Shown here one piece after another: positions 1 through 8,005 of a stretch of 22,636 bases of DNA (position 1 is its first letter; every line of letters starts with the position of its first letter). The position numbers and the translations under genes were made by a program. Source of the DNA: Coemansia sp. RSA 922 (taxonomy: Eukaryota > Kickxellomycota > Kickxellomycetes > Kickxellales > Kickxellaceae); NCBI GenBank assembly GCA_027577415.1, contig JANBQS010000285.1, forward strand, positions 1 through 22,636, read 5' to 3'. Under the pieces are notes generated by a model. That model saw only the letters and a program-made list of their open reading frames with translations, had not been told where the DNA came from and ran no database searches.

Positions 1-60
1 GTGGTAACCGATAAACGTGTATCATCACTGGACTGATCACGTGGGCCCTCACGCTGCGCT

Positions 61-264
61 ATGGCGCGCGTAACATTGACACTATATGCAAAGATGGTAA
101 ATCATAATGCTAATCAAGAAAATGAACCACCACAGAGAACTGAGCTTAAACTGCAAGACTATGTGAATGGGAACATGGTGGTTGGGTGCTCGGTAAGCGG
201 GCTAGATGATAGGTCATGGAAAGCGTTTTGTAAAGTAGTTGAAAGCGCACGTACCCCAAGTTGA
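61..264 (+). CDS. Small hypothetical ORF, weak support
   Basis: This is a 67-codon open frame from ATG to TGA. I recognise no family. The product is hydrophilic, with an Asn/Gln/Glu-rich stretch near residues 14-27 and a WKAFCKVVES segment near the end. There is no signal peptide, membrane segment or zinc-ligand cluster. The frame is closed just upstream by a TGA at 34-36, so it is not simply the tail of a larger ORF entering from the left, although a spliced exon is possible. It may be a remnant of an accessory gene or a chance ORF. Confidence 0.2.
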   Translation: MARVTLTLYAKMVNHNANQENEPPQRTELKLQDYVNGNMVVGCSVSGLDDRSWKAFCKVVESARTPS

Positions 265-946
265 AATAATAGCACTAGTGACCGTGTTCAATGCTTCTCG
301 CAAGCTCGTAGTTTATAGGTCTACATATTGACGCGGGGCTGTCTACTTGCTGTGGCTCATGTAGAGAGACTCACAATAGGGACTGAGCAATGGAATAGTT
401 TCTTCGCTGTGTATGCATTCGGTTCGCGTAGAACCTTTAAATCTGTGGTCGTGCTCTTTAGCAATAGGTGGTCTGTTTTTGATTTGTGTGCCTCACTTTC
501 ACACGAGCGTGATCCGAGAGTAGTTTTCTATGTCCATACCTATTACCTTTATATTGTGTTAAGAATATAGAGAGTTGGGAACAGTGAATTTGAGTGATAT
601 CCTCTGTGCTGCTACAAAAACACTACAACGGATAAAAAAGCAAACTTTTGTCTGGCACACTATTTAAAGCAAATAGCGTATGTCGCGCACTCAGGGTCTC
701 TACTACTCTGTAGAAACAGTTGTGTTCTCAGAACTTTCAAACAATATTGGTCAATGTTGAACTTTTACAGTTTGGAACGTTTCACTTAAAAAAAGTGGCG
801 CTATGGAACACGTCATCAGCCTGCTGCATCTGGCTGCACATTGTTTTCTCAGTCACATAAATAGGCCGAGAGCAACGTGAAAAAAAACTCTCATCAGCTC
901 TTGTTTTCACTTTTCACTTTATTAATGCTTTTTGTTTATCTTTACG
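265..946. other. Spacer and probable promoter of the RING gene
   Basis: No convincing gene is visible. An open frame at 328-570 lacks an ATG start and resembles no family I know. The last part is likely the promoter of the gene that follows: an AT-rich ATAAATAGG element lies at about 857-865, some 80-90 bases before the start codon, followed by a pyrimidine-rich stretch. Confidence 0.4.
857..865 (+). promoter_or_regulatory. TATA-like element of the RING gene
   Basis: ATAAATAGG lies about 82 bases upstream of the ATG at 947. With initiation about 30 bases downstream this would give a 5' UTR of roughly 50 bases. The assignment rests only on sequence and spacing. Confidence 0.4.
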
Positions 947-1585
947 ATGGTTTGCGTTATTTGTTTTGACACACTATTTCCCACCGCAGTGGATGATGAT
1001 TCACACACCGCTAACTCGCCAGCTGAGCCTTCTCGTCTTGCTGCACTTGGCTGCGGACATACTTTCCATCTGGAGTGCATAAAGTCGTGGGAGACTCGCA
1101 TGGCCGCTATTACCTGCCCCATGTGCAACGTTCCTCAAGTTGGCACAATAATTCCGCTATTCATCGAGTACGACGGAGACCGTGATACCAACCGTCAGAC
1201 CAGTGGTCTCGAGCAAGACGATGGGTATAATGAAGATGCTTATTTATACACCGAGTATCAAAACAAGTACACAAAGGACGTGAATTCTTGTCTGGCCACC
1301 AGGTGCAAGGAGCTCATGGAATTGGTGACTGCGCTTCAAGTTATGGCTGACGAGAAAACGGACAGTTTAGATGAAAGGCAGGCGACCGTCAACGAACTAA
1401 CCGAGAGGGTAGAGAACCTGGAGAGTAGAGAAAGAGAGCTGATGGCTCTTTTGCGGAGACACAAATTGCGTATGCGCAGATTACAGATCATGAACAAAAT
1501 CTTGGATCGCAATGTTGCCCGGATGGAAGAGACCCCTAGTGATAATGACATTGTGCTTGTGCCTCAAGATACCGTATTTCTGTAA
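947..1585 (+). CDS. RING-H2 finger / coiled-coil protein, TRAIP-like
   Basis: A 212-residue protein that is probably an E3 ubiquitin ligase. The RING is at the very N-terminus: Cys3 and Cys6, then Cys36, His38, His41 and Cys44 in a CGHTFHLEC block, then Cys57 and Cys60 in CPMC. This is the C3H2C3 (RING-H2) ligand order. The loop between the first two ligand pairs is about 29 residues, Ser/Asp-rich and longer than usual. Residues from about 110 to 190 are rich in Glu, Arg and Leu with heptad-like spacing, indicating a coiled coil. An N-terminal RING with CGHTFHL followed by a coiled coil resembles TRAIP/RNF206-type ligases, but the protein is short and I see no C-terminal PCNA-binding motif. 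The ATG at 947 is chosen because it places the first zinc ligand at residue 3; the frame is open a little further upstream without another ATG. Substrate unknown. Confidence 0.8.
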   Translation: MVCVICFDTLFPTAVDDDSHTANSPAEPSRLAALGCGHTFHLECIKSWETRMAAITCPMCNVPQVGTIIPLFIEYDGDRDTNRQTSGLEQDDGYNEDAYLYTEYQNKYTKDVNSCLATRCKELMELVTALQVMADEKTDSLDERQATVNELTERVENLESRERELMALLRRHKLRMRRLQIMNKILDRNVARMEETPSDNDIVLVPQDTVFL

Positions 1586-2021
1586 CTATTCAACTACCTT
1601 TTTGTAGTTGTCACATCAATATATGAGTCGCTTGGAATGTGCCAGTATGCAGAGCTGTTACAGTGGTGCAACGTATTTGGTACTGCCTGATGTTTAAAGT
1701 GTCGGCATTAGTAACTTCTAAATCATCATCAGTAGATTAGGAATTGCTATATAGTGCTGGGCACTTGTATTGCCTTGCTTTAACAATAGCGGCCATTCCA
1801 CATACACAATATTGGTGATTTGCTTTTTGGTTATAGAATAAGGCAGCATAATATGGTGTTGGCCCAATTGAACTCAACTTCCATTGTAGAATAAGCATCG
1901 GAACGAAGGTGTGATGTGGGGGGAATAATTCACACAATTAGTCGTTTACTCGTGGTTACATGTGGTCTATAACAGCAATTTGGTACAATTAACAAACTTT
2001 GTTTACAAAGTAAAACTGACA
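1586..2021. other. Intergenic, no gene seen
   Basis: AT-rich spacer between the RING gene and the duplicated peptide block. It contains only short open frames on either strand with no recognisable motif. The first part should hold the 3' UTR of the RING gene. Confidence 0.5.
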
Positions 2022-2077
2022 CAAAAGAGGAATGCAATGAAGCTTTTAGAGACAATATCATAATTTGCATACCAATA

Positions 2078-2206
2078 CAATTGTAAAGGTGTTTCATTCA
2101 ATTGCTGGTACTTGTAGGCGTATCTAATTGAGAGCACGGCATAATATACATGTTTGCAATTGGATGAGTACATGAGTACATCTATCCCTTCAACAAGTAT
2201 ATAAAG
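2078..2206 (+). promoter_or_regulatory. Peptide gene promoter, copy 1
   Basis: A TATATAAAG box lies at 2198-2206, 68 bases before the ATG. Just upstream is a perfect tandem repeat of ATGAGTAC at 2164-2171 and 2172-2179. CAATTG occurs three times, at 2078-2083, 2099-2104 and 2157-2162. The leader between TATA box and ATG is rich in C and A, as in well-expressed fungal genes. All these elements are kept in copy 2 at the same spacing. The binding factors are unknown. Confidence 0.7.
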
Positions 2207-2273
2207 AAGGGCATGGCCACGCCCCATCCTACCAACAAAACATTATCAACACCCAACTACCAAATCTCTAACA

Positions 2274-2363
2274 ATGAACACCTACGTTACTCTCCTCGTC
2301 ATCGTCGCTGTTGCCGCCGCAACCGCCAACGCCCAGGCCGTCTGGCTCGGTCCCTGGCCATAG
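2274..2363 (+). CDS. Tiny secreted Trp/Pro-rich peptide precursor, copy 1
   Basis: A 29-codon ORF, too short for most gene finders. It starts MNTYVTLL, has a hydrophobic core of Val/Ile/Ala at residues 8-16, and a small-residue c-region ending ANAQA. Signal peptidase could cut after Ala20 (A-N-A) or after Ala22 (A-Q-A), releasing QAVWLGPWP or VWLGPWP. The tail is followed directly by TAG: there is no pro-region, Lys-Arg processing site, cysteine or internal repeat. It sits behind a strong TATA promoter and a CA-rich leader. The copy at 7712 has the same tail; its two amino-acid changes fall before it (Val9/Ala, Ala20/Val) and its two other base changes are silent. I recognise no family. A pheromone-like or other signalling oligopeptide is possible, by analogy with short Trp/Pro/Gly fungal pheromones, but that is inference. 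Whether it is translated is unproven. Confidence 0.7.
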   Translation: MNTYVTLLVIVAVAAATANAQAVWLGPWP

Positions 2364-2447
2364 ACAGACTTTACTAGTCCAACCACATATACATACTCTA
2401 TTTAATATGTTAATACATGCGTATATTAAACTTACAAACAACATTAA

Positions 2448-4481
2448 TTACTCGCCAACTAACAGGCGATGAATGAGATGCCAGCTATTGTTGGGATTAC
2501 TGAGGGTAGAGACACTGGTAGTTGCCTGTGCCCTGCTTACTATCCTGGTGGTAATCGGCGGAGATGAAGAAGGAACCGTGTTGAGCGGAATCGCAACCAA
2601 GGGCTCAGAGATAGGCTGACTGGACAAGCCTATGCTGTCCAAATTGGTGATACGCGCTTTGATGGGCCTAGTCGAGTAGCAACCAGGCTTTGGTGGTACT
2701 TTGGACTTTTCGTTTTCAGTTTTCACGTAAGCGTAGGCGCCACTATATAGCGATACCACCGATAGAAACCTCAACTGACGCAAAAGCCCAAGCAAGTACT
2801 GCCGCTCCCAGAGTGCCAGTCCATAGTCGGCAGCACCAATAGTGAGTTGTTGTATTGGCGACCACACAATATCAGTAAACTCGTTGTCCAAGTACCCACC
2901 AACCGATGGAGCCGAGTCGTCAAAATGTGGACCACGATGTGCTCGCTCACTGTCCCACTCGATAGCCCTAGTCAGCGTTACTTTCAAGGTAGTAAGACTG
3001 GTAAATGTGCGCAGAACCCAAGCCAGATTGCGCAAAGTCAGAGGCCACCCGTACAAATCCAAATGATTAAGCGACAGACAGCTAATGTTGGCTGGCATAT
3101 CCGACAGTCTGGCAATATACGATGGGTGAGTGTATCGACGAAGCGTAGAAATAGACGTAGTGGCGCGCAATAGTCGCGTAGAATCACTCTCATTATGTAC
3201 TGCTCCCCAGGGCCCCGTAGCCCAGCAGCACTTGATGTGACGCAGGTCGACCAGCAATGGACAATTGCGAGCACTGACTGTACGCTGCGTGTTGTAGACA
3301 ACGGGAAACGTCAAGCGGCGCAGCTTCATAGCCGAGTGCTTGAGAAAAACGTCGTAGAGCGGCGCATACCACTCTTCTCGCGGCAAGCCATTGGACAAAG
3401 AGTCATCAAAGTGCAACTCCAAAAGGTTCGGAAAGGGACACACTCGGTAGTTGGGCAGGTTGGCGTATAGGTGGGCATTAGCGTCGACGGCAAACAATAG
3501 TCGCTTGAGTGTGGGGTAGATCACCTGTCGCTTGGTTAATGCCGGTGCGTGACCCTCGTCGTCATTATTCTCTTGGCGCCCTGCAGGCTGCCGTTGATGC
3601 GGAGTGATGTCGGTGGTGTGCGTGATGTCGCCTAGTATGCCGCCCGAAATGTGGCCCAAGCTGAGGAACTCAAGGCTTTGCGCGCTTTGCTGGATAATAT
3701 CGATGACATCAGCGTTGCGCCTGTTGGAAGCGGCCAAGTGAATCGCTGTCATGCGGCAAGCTGGGCGGCCATTATCTAGAGGTGACGTCAGAGTGCGAAC
3801 CAAGGAGCAGGCTTGAGGGCTCACCCAGTTGGAGCTCTGTAGCCAAATGCGCTCTAGCTTTGGCAGTCTGCTCGAAAGTAAGTCGGCTAGTTCCTCGATG
3901 GGCGACAATGTGTGGCGGTGACCACGCCCAGTCTTGTCTGAACCAAGGGCGAGAGTGGTGGATTGTTGCTGCTGCTGCTGCTGCTGCCAGACTTGAGCGC
4001 GAGAAGACTGCGAGTCGATAACGCACAGGCCCAGCACTCTCACATGCACTAGAGCCTGCGGCAGTATGTGTGCTAGCTTCTGTGCGTTTGTCACCGGCTT
4101 GTCGGTGCGCTTCTGGCTGTCTTCATCGGCTGCTGGGGCCACACAGAGGAATAGGCGGTCAACAAGAGGCAATGTCCACGGCAGCAACTGCTTTGCTGGT
4201 CTGTCTGTGGTGATCAAGTCGACTACTGAGAAGCGAAAGTACCGCGGCATAGCACACTGCCGCCAGCTGCGGCACACATGCAAAGGCGAGATGGAGCGCG
4301 CACGGAGTGTGTGATGGATAAGAGTTTGGTCGTAGTCTACAGACCGATGGCTATGTCGCTCAAAGAACCGCATTGCCAAGCTATAGTCATTGTCCCAAAG
4401 ATACGCCAGTACCAGAAGCAAGCACTCGCTGGGTAGTATTGACGCCAGTGGCAGTGTCGTTGACAAGTTTGTGGTGGGCAT
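2448..4481 (-). CDS. F-box-like / leucine-rich-repeat-like protein
   Basis: A 677-residue protein. Residues about 13-82 look like an F-box-type helical module: LPSECLLLVLAYL, then a spacer, then CRSWRQCAMPRYFRF, the usual ending of fungal F-box motifs. The remainder has scattered leucine-rich segments (for example LPKLERIWLQSS, LEFLSLGHI, LRHIKC, LSLNHLDLYGWPL) of the kind that fold into irregular LRRs in substrate adaptors of SCF ubiquitin ligases. A run of eight Gln lies near residue 170. The C-terminal 60 residues are Ser/Thr/Pro-rich. The frame is open to an ATG at 4622, which would add 47 residues with a strongly hydrophobic stretch; I chose the ATG at 4481 because the F-box-like start follows it closely and the extension looks like AT-rich leader. 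Its 3' end converges on peptide copy 1, with 84 bases between stop codons. Substrate and partners unknown. Confidence 0.75.
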   Translation of the reverse strand: MPTTNLSTTLPLASILPSECLLLVLAYLWDNDYSLAMRFFERHSHRSVDYDQTLIHHTLRARSISPLHVCRSWRQCAMPRYFRFSVVDLITTDRPAKQLLPWTLPLVDRLFLCVAPAADEDSQKRTDKPVTNAQKLAHILPQALVHVRVLGLCVIDSQSSRAQVWQQQQQQQQSTTLALGSDKTGRGHRHTLSPIEELADLLSSRLPKLERIWLQSSNWVSPQACSLVRTLTSPLDNGRPACRMTAIHLAASNRRNADVIDIIQQSAQSLEFLSLGHISGGILGDITHTTDITPHQRQPAGRQENNDDEGHAPALTKRQVIYPTLKRLLFAVDANAHLYANLPNYRVCPFPNLLELHFDDSLSNGLPREEWYAPLYDVFLKHSAMKLRRLTFPVVYNTQRTVSARNCPLLVDLRHIKCCWATGPWGAVHNESDSTRLLRATTSISTLRRYTHPSYIARLSDMPANISCLSLNHLDLYGWPLTLRNLAWVLRTFTSLTTLKVTLTRAIEWDSERAHRGPHFDDSAPSVGGYLDNEFTDIVWSPIQQLTIGAADYGLALWERQYLLGLLRQLRFLSVVSLYSGAYAYVKTENEKSKVPPKPGCYSTRPIKARITNLDSIGLSSQPISEPLVAIPLNTVPSSSPPITTRIVSRAQATTSVSTLSNPNNSWHLIHRLLVGE
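3963..3986 (-). repeat. Trinucleotide repeat encoding poly-Gln
   Basis: Eight consecutive Gln codons (six CAG and two CAA on the minus strand) within the F-box-like gene. Such tracts are commonly length-variable between strains. Confidence 0.9.
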
Positions 4482-4947
4482 GATTGAAGGAGTGATGTAG
4501 AAAGATGCAAGTATGTAGAAAAGCGGAGTTGTAAAAAATAAAATACAAAAGCAAAGGTCAAAAGAGAGAAGCGAGATTGCCCATTTTCCCATGTGCATGG
4601 CAGGAGAGAGAGGGAGTGCCACTTATAGTGTCAGGTACTATACCCAAAGACAATAAAGTCCTCGCTTGTCAAGGATGAATGCGGGATGGGGGTTTACTTG
4701 TACAATTCTGGCCTAAATACATGCATGTCTGCGGCCTTTAGCAGAAGAGACAGCCATTGTTTTCTGTCGCTGCGCAAACTTTGCCCAACGCTGCCTGAAT
4801 GGACACGTGCCTCGCTTGTCCCTAGATTTAAGAATTTTTTGATCTTATCTATGACGCAATCATCTCACATCGCTTGCTGTCAACAAACAGTTTGCTTTTC
4901 TCTACTCGATTGATTTTGCTTATGTTATTATTTTTTTGGGAGTAGCA
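4482..4947. other. Shared upstream region of two divergent F-box-like genes
   Basis: The F-box-like gene on the minus strand starts at 4481 and the one on the plus strand at 4948, so this 466-base spacer must carry both promoters. AT-rich patches occur near 4530-4550 and 4910-4937. I see no RNA gene or clear further ORF. Confidence 0.5.
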
Positions 4948-6604
4948 ATGCATTCACAAACGCCATTCCAATTTCTTCCGCCGCATGTCATTCATCTTAT
5001 CGTTGACTACGCCATAGGCAGGAGATATTCTAGAGACGAAGAGCGACTGAGGCCCTTTCTACACGTTAGCCACAACTTTCGCTCTATCGCTCTTCCGCTC
5101 TACTTTAGTCACCACAAACTGCTGCTGGCTAGCTCGGTTAATAATATGGTATTATTGAGTACTTGGCTACCGGATAGAATTAAACGTAAAGATCGCGTGA
5201 ACAGGCATTTGGGCCACCCTACACATCACTTGGCGAAGACTATGGAGATAGAGTTGGACGAGGATGACATCTACTCTGGCACGGCTCCACAGATGCTGTC
5301 GCGTGCGCCCTACAAAGGATGTGCGTTTCCACTTGTTCGTCAGATCACTTTTACGATAGTCTTGGGCAATGGTGTTAAAGCCGAGAAGTCTGCCATCGCA
5401 GCGAACATTGGTGCCTTGATGCAACGGCTCAGGCAAATGGCGCCTATGGCCAAGACTTTCCAGTTGAACTCAATGAGGTATAGAGTTGAAAACCATATCT
5501 CGGGTGGCTATTTTGCTGAATTGGCAACGCAGCTTTTCCAGCTTGTTCGACACATTGAATATGGGCATATCCATATCCACAGGGGTATCCCAGGGCTACA
5601 CCTAGAGAGAGTCCACAACCTGGTGTCAATAGAGCATGCTACGGATCACTGTACTGGTGCGTTTATTGGGCTAGCACGACAGAATGCGCCGACATTGGAG
5701 TCACTGGAAATGCGGCTTCCACGGGTCTGTCTAGCAACAGGCATCATTCAGAATACGAACGGCGTCTACATCAGCTATCCACGTCTGAGAACACTTTGTC
5801 TATGGGGTGGCTTTAGGGATGCCAAGGAACCGCGGCCAGTTTTTAAGGGCGTCATACCATTCCCCAGTCTCCAGTATCTAAAGCTCCTGATGAGTTATCC
5901 ATTTGGCGACGACATATTTTTCAGGGGCAATGTGGCGACCCTCGAGTGTTTAAGGATGCTGCTTCAAGTTCCAACTGCCATCATGCTTCGCGAGTACGAC
6001 GTGTTTACGCCACAGAGCCATCCAAGCTTACGATGTGTCAGCATTGAGTTCTATGACAATCTAGTACCAAGTGCATTTGCCACAAGAACTGAAGCCTTTC
6101 AGTTTTTTCCTAAACATTGGTACCCGAGCCTCCGTGCGACATACCAGTATGCCTGTATTGGGCGCTGATCTGATTGGCGAGATAACTTTGCATAACAACT
6201 ACGCGTCTATTCAGGTTTTATCGCTAGGTCGGACAACCCTGGATCTCTGGCAGGTCATCGCGTTGATAAAAGCGCTCCCGCTTCTGTCGGAACTGTGTGT
6301 TAGTCCTTCGGATATTGGTACACTTCCTGAAGGCATTTCTCTGGATAATCTTCCCGCGTATGTGGTCTCTACTTTTGCGCCAATGGGTACAAAGTTTAAA
6401 TACTGGCATATTGACACCGGTGTGGGTGAGGGCAGTTTGAAGTGTGTACTGTTGCTGGCATTAGTCTGTCCCAATCTCGTGTATGGTATGTCAACGCAGT
6501 TTAAATGTAAGCCATACTGCGATGCTATGAGAGAGCTCATTGCTTTGGATATGTTCAAGCCCTACGCTCAGCGTTTGCAATACTTTCGGTTTTGTAGTAA
6601 TTGA
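4948..6604 (+). pseudogene. F-box-like protein gene with an apparent single-base frameshift
   Basis: The N-terminal part (4948-6168, 406 residues from ATG) begins with an F-box-like stretch, PFQFLPPHVIHLIVDYA then FLHVSHNFRSIALPLYF. It aligns along its length with the intact gene at 8006-9733: HLA near residue 95, FP-LV near 130, ARQNAPTLE near 250, and YPFG-D--FRGN-ATLE near 315. The frame closes at TGA 6166-6168, but similarity continues in the +1 frame to the stop at 6602-6604 (IQVLSL matches VRVLYL, LPLLSELC matches LPNLVELC). The switch point maps close to the GGG at 6160-6162, so one extra base would explain it. I tested a GT-AG intron at 6147-6214: it does not restore the frame and would remove sequence that aligns to the paralogue. 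It may be a young pseudogene or a sequence error. The role is presumed to be SCF adaptor-like. Confidence 0.7.
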
Positions 6605-6953
6605 AAACAAAAAACAACCACTTTTTTAACATGCATGTTTTTCTGGATATAGCTGTATACTATTGCTGCTCTATGAGATCAATAATGTGGCAACTAGCAT
6701 CTTTATCAATCAAATTTATACCTATTTAAGTGTACGTTATAGTCTTTCTGTTTCAGATGTGTTTGTCTTGCAATGTTGTTGTATCACTAATCTTAAACTC
6801 GTATGATTGCTAGCAGAAAGATACATTGCCAAAGTTGGACTGCAGCTATAATTGAATTTATATTTAAAGAACAACGATGGCCTCTAGCCAACTTGTGGAC
6901 ACTACTACATACCGCTACATATTTTATTTGCTTATATAAATCTTTTTGTGAAA
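6605..6953. other. Intergenic, no gene seen
   Basis: AT-rich spacer with no recognisable coding or RNA feature. The end (about 6921-6950) is TATA-like and may be the former promoter of the zinc-finger remnant. Confidence 0.4.
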
Positions 6954-7215
6954 ATGGGCGCCTATGATGATTCGGATGTTATCTACAATTTCTACTGCCC
7001 CAAGTGTAACACAAGTATCCTGACATCCGAGAAGATCTTCTATCAGCACTTTGATGTGTGTGTCAGTGATCTAAATGGTGTAGACGACTAGTATTTGGGA
7101 TATCTTCTCGCCAGCTCAGCGCAAGGACATTAGCAGCGAGATTACTTGTAGTACTAGTTGTCTCCCGTTTAAGCCATTTGCGGCCACTATTAGCCATTTG
7201 ATTTACAGCAAGTAG
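6954..7215 (+). pseudogene. Small zinc-finger-like gene remnant, frame broken
   Basis: An ATG at 6954 opens a 45-codon frame to TAG at 7089-7091. It contains CPKC (Cys15, Cys18) followed by His32 and Cys36, a CCHC spacing like small UBZ/Rad18-type fingers. A plausible coding stretch continues at once in the +1 frame from about 7084 to TAG at 7213-7215 (WDIFSPAQRKDISSEI, then a Cys/Ser-rich part). A further fragment, MFLDDYNYLENI, lies at 7220-7258. Either a one- or two-base change broke the gene or a very short intron removes the join: GT at 7058 to AG at 7091, 34 bases, would restore the frame but is unusually short and would drop the last Cys. I favour a decayed gene. Family unknown. Confidence 0.4.
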
Positions 7216-7515
7216 ATTAATGTTTCTTGATGACTACAATTATCTCGAAAACATTTAAGCAGCATGTCTGCTGGTTAGTATTGTACCATTGTTGAAAGCA
7301 TTTCTTCAATTGTGATGGTGCTGCTGTTTGTAGAATAGTGGGTGCCAATTCGCACAATGAGACGGGTAGCTTACAGCTAATTCGACGCCTGCGTAATTGC
7401 AGTTTTCATTTAATTCTTGGTAAAACTAGCCTGCGCATGTGATCTGGTGTTAGATGTGCAAAAGGGGACTGTCAATGCTGCTTTTAGAGACAATATCGTA
7501 ATGCGCATAACAATG

Positions 7516-7644
7516 CAATTGTGAAAGTGTTTCGTTCAATTGCTGGTACTTGTAGGCGTATCTAATTGAGAGCACGGCATAATATACATGTTTGCAATTG
7601 GATGAGTACATGAGTACATCTATCCCTTCAACAAGTATATAAAG
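7516..7644 (+). promoter_or_regulatory. Peptide gene promoter, copy 2
   Basis: Same layout as copy 1: CAATTG at 7516-7521, 7537-7542 and 7595-7600, tandem ATGAGTAC at 7602-7609 and 7610-7617, and TATATAAAG at 7636-7644, again 68 bases before the ATG. The core 7535-7650 is identical to copy 1, which is stronger conservation than in the flanking bases on either side. Confidence 0.7.
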
Positions 7645-7711
7645 AAGGGCGTGGCCACGTCCCATCCTACCAACAAAACACTATCCACACCCAACTACCA
7701 AATCTCTAACA

Positions 7712-7801
7712 ATGAACACCTACGTTACTCTCCTTGCCATCGTCGCTGTTGCCGCCGCAACCGCCAACGTCCAGGCCGTCTGGCTCGGTCCCTGGCCCTA
7801 G
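7712..7801 (+). CDS. Tiny secreted Trp/Pro-rich peptide precursor, copy 2
   Basis: A 29-codon ORF whose product differs from copy 1 at two positions, Ala9 for Val and Val20 for Ala. Both changes leave a workable signal peptide. Because residue 20 is Val here, the cleavage site shared best by both copies is after Ala22 (V-Q-A or A-Q-A), giving VWLGPWP; cutting before Gln21 remains possible. The tail is identical to copy 1 and the last Pro codon differs silently. The gene lies 204 bases upstream of the intact F-box-like gene on the same strand. Function unknown. Confidence 0.7.
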   Translation: MNTYVTLLAIVAVAAATANVQAVWLGPWP

Positions 7802-8005
7802 ATAGACTCTATTTTTACAAACTCACCAACAATATATTTGAGGTTAAAAAATTTTACAACGTAGTTGATCTCCTTGATCTCTAATGATCTTTATGCCGCG
7901 TCATCGTTTAGGCTACCCACCACTACATGTCTGATTTCTCCCTTCCTTGGCTATTTTTAGTTGCATTATTTACAGTTCTTATTCTTTATTGCAAACTATG
8001 CAAGC

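Larger units (their letters stand above)
2022..2363 (+). repeat. Duplicated promoter-plus-peptide block, copy 1
   Basis: This block matches 7459-7801 in direct orientation. From 2042 to the stop codon the two copies align without net gaps at a constant offset of 5438 bases. My hand alignment finds about 16 differences in 322 bases (about 95% identity). The stretch 2097-2212 is identical to 7535-7650. Similarity falls away within about ten bases after the stop codon, so the duplicated unit is promoter, leader and ORF with little 3' sequence. Confidence 0.9.
7459..7801 (+). repeat. Duplicated promoter-plus-peptide block, copy 2
   Basis: Direct repeat of 2022-2363, about 95% identical by hand alignment with a constant offset of 5438 from 7480 onward. 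The sequence before 7459 shows no similarity, and after the stop codon only a few bases match. The two copies flank the pair of divergent F-box-like genes and the zinc-finger remnant. Confidence 0.9.

Noticed and set aside
2003..2227. Minus-strand ORF whose first 46 residues are the same as those of the ORF at 7450-7665
   Set aside because: It overlaps the duplicated peptide promoter. Identity only follows from the identical DNA, and where the copies differ the changes alter most residues, as expected of non-coding sequence.
2274..2363. Peptide ORF as first exon of a larger spliced gene
   Set aside because: No GTRAGT-like donor occurs near the end of the ORF (only GTCTGG and GTCCCT), and similarity between copies ends at the stop codon, which fits a complete ORF.
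4482..4622. 47-residue N-terminal extension of the minus-strand F-box-like protein with a hydrophobic stretch
   Set aside because: It is Phe/Leu-rich because the DNA is AT-rich leader; the F-box-like motif starts soon after the ATG at 4481, and F-box proteins are not secreted.
6147..6214. GT-AG intron as an explanation of the F-box-like frame break
   Set aside because: Removing these 68 bases does not lead into the downstream frame and would delete residues that align to the intact paralogue.
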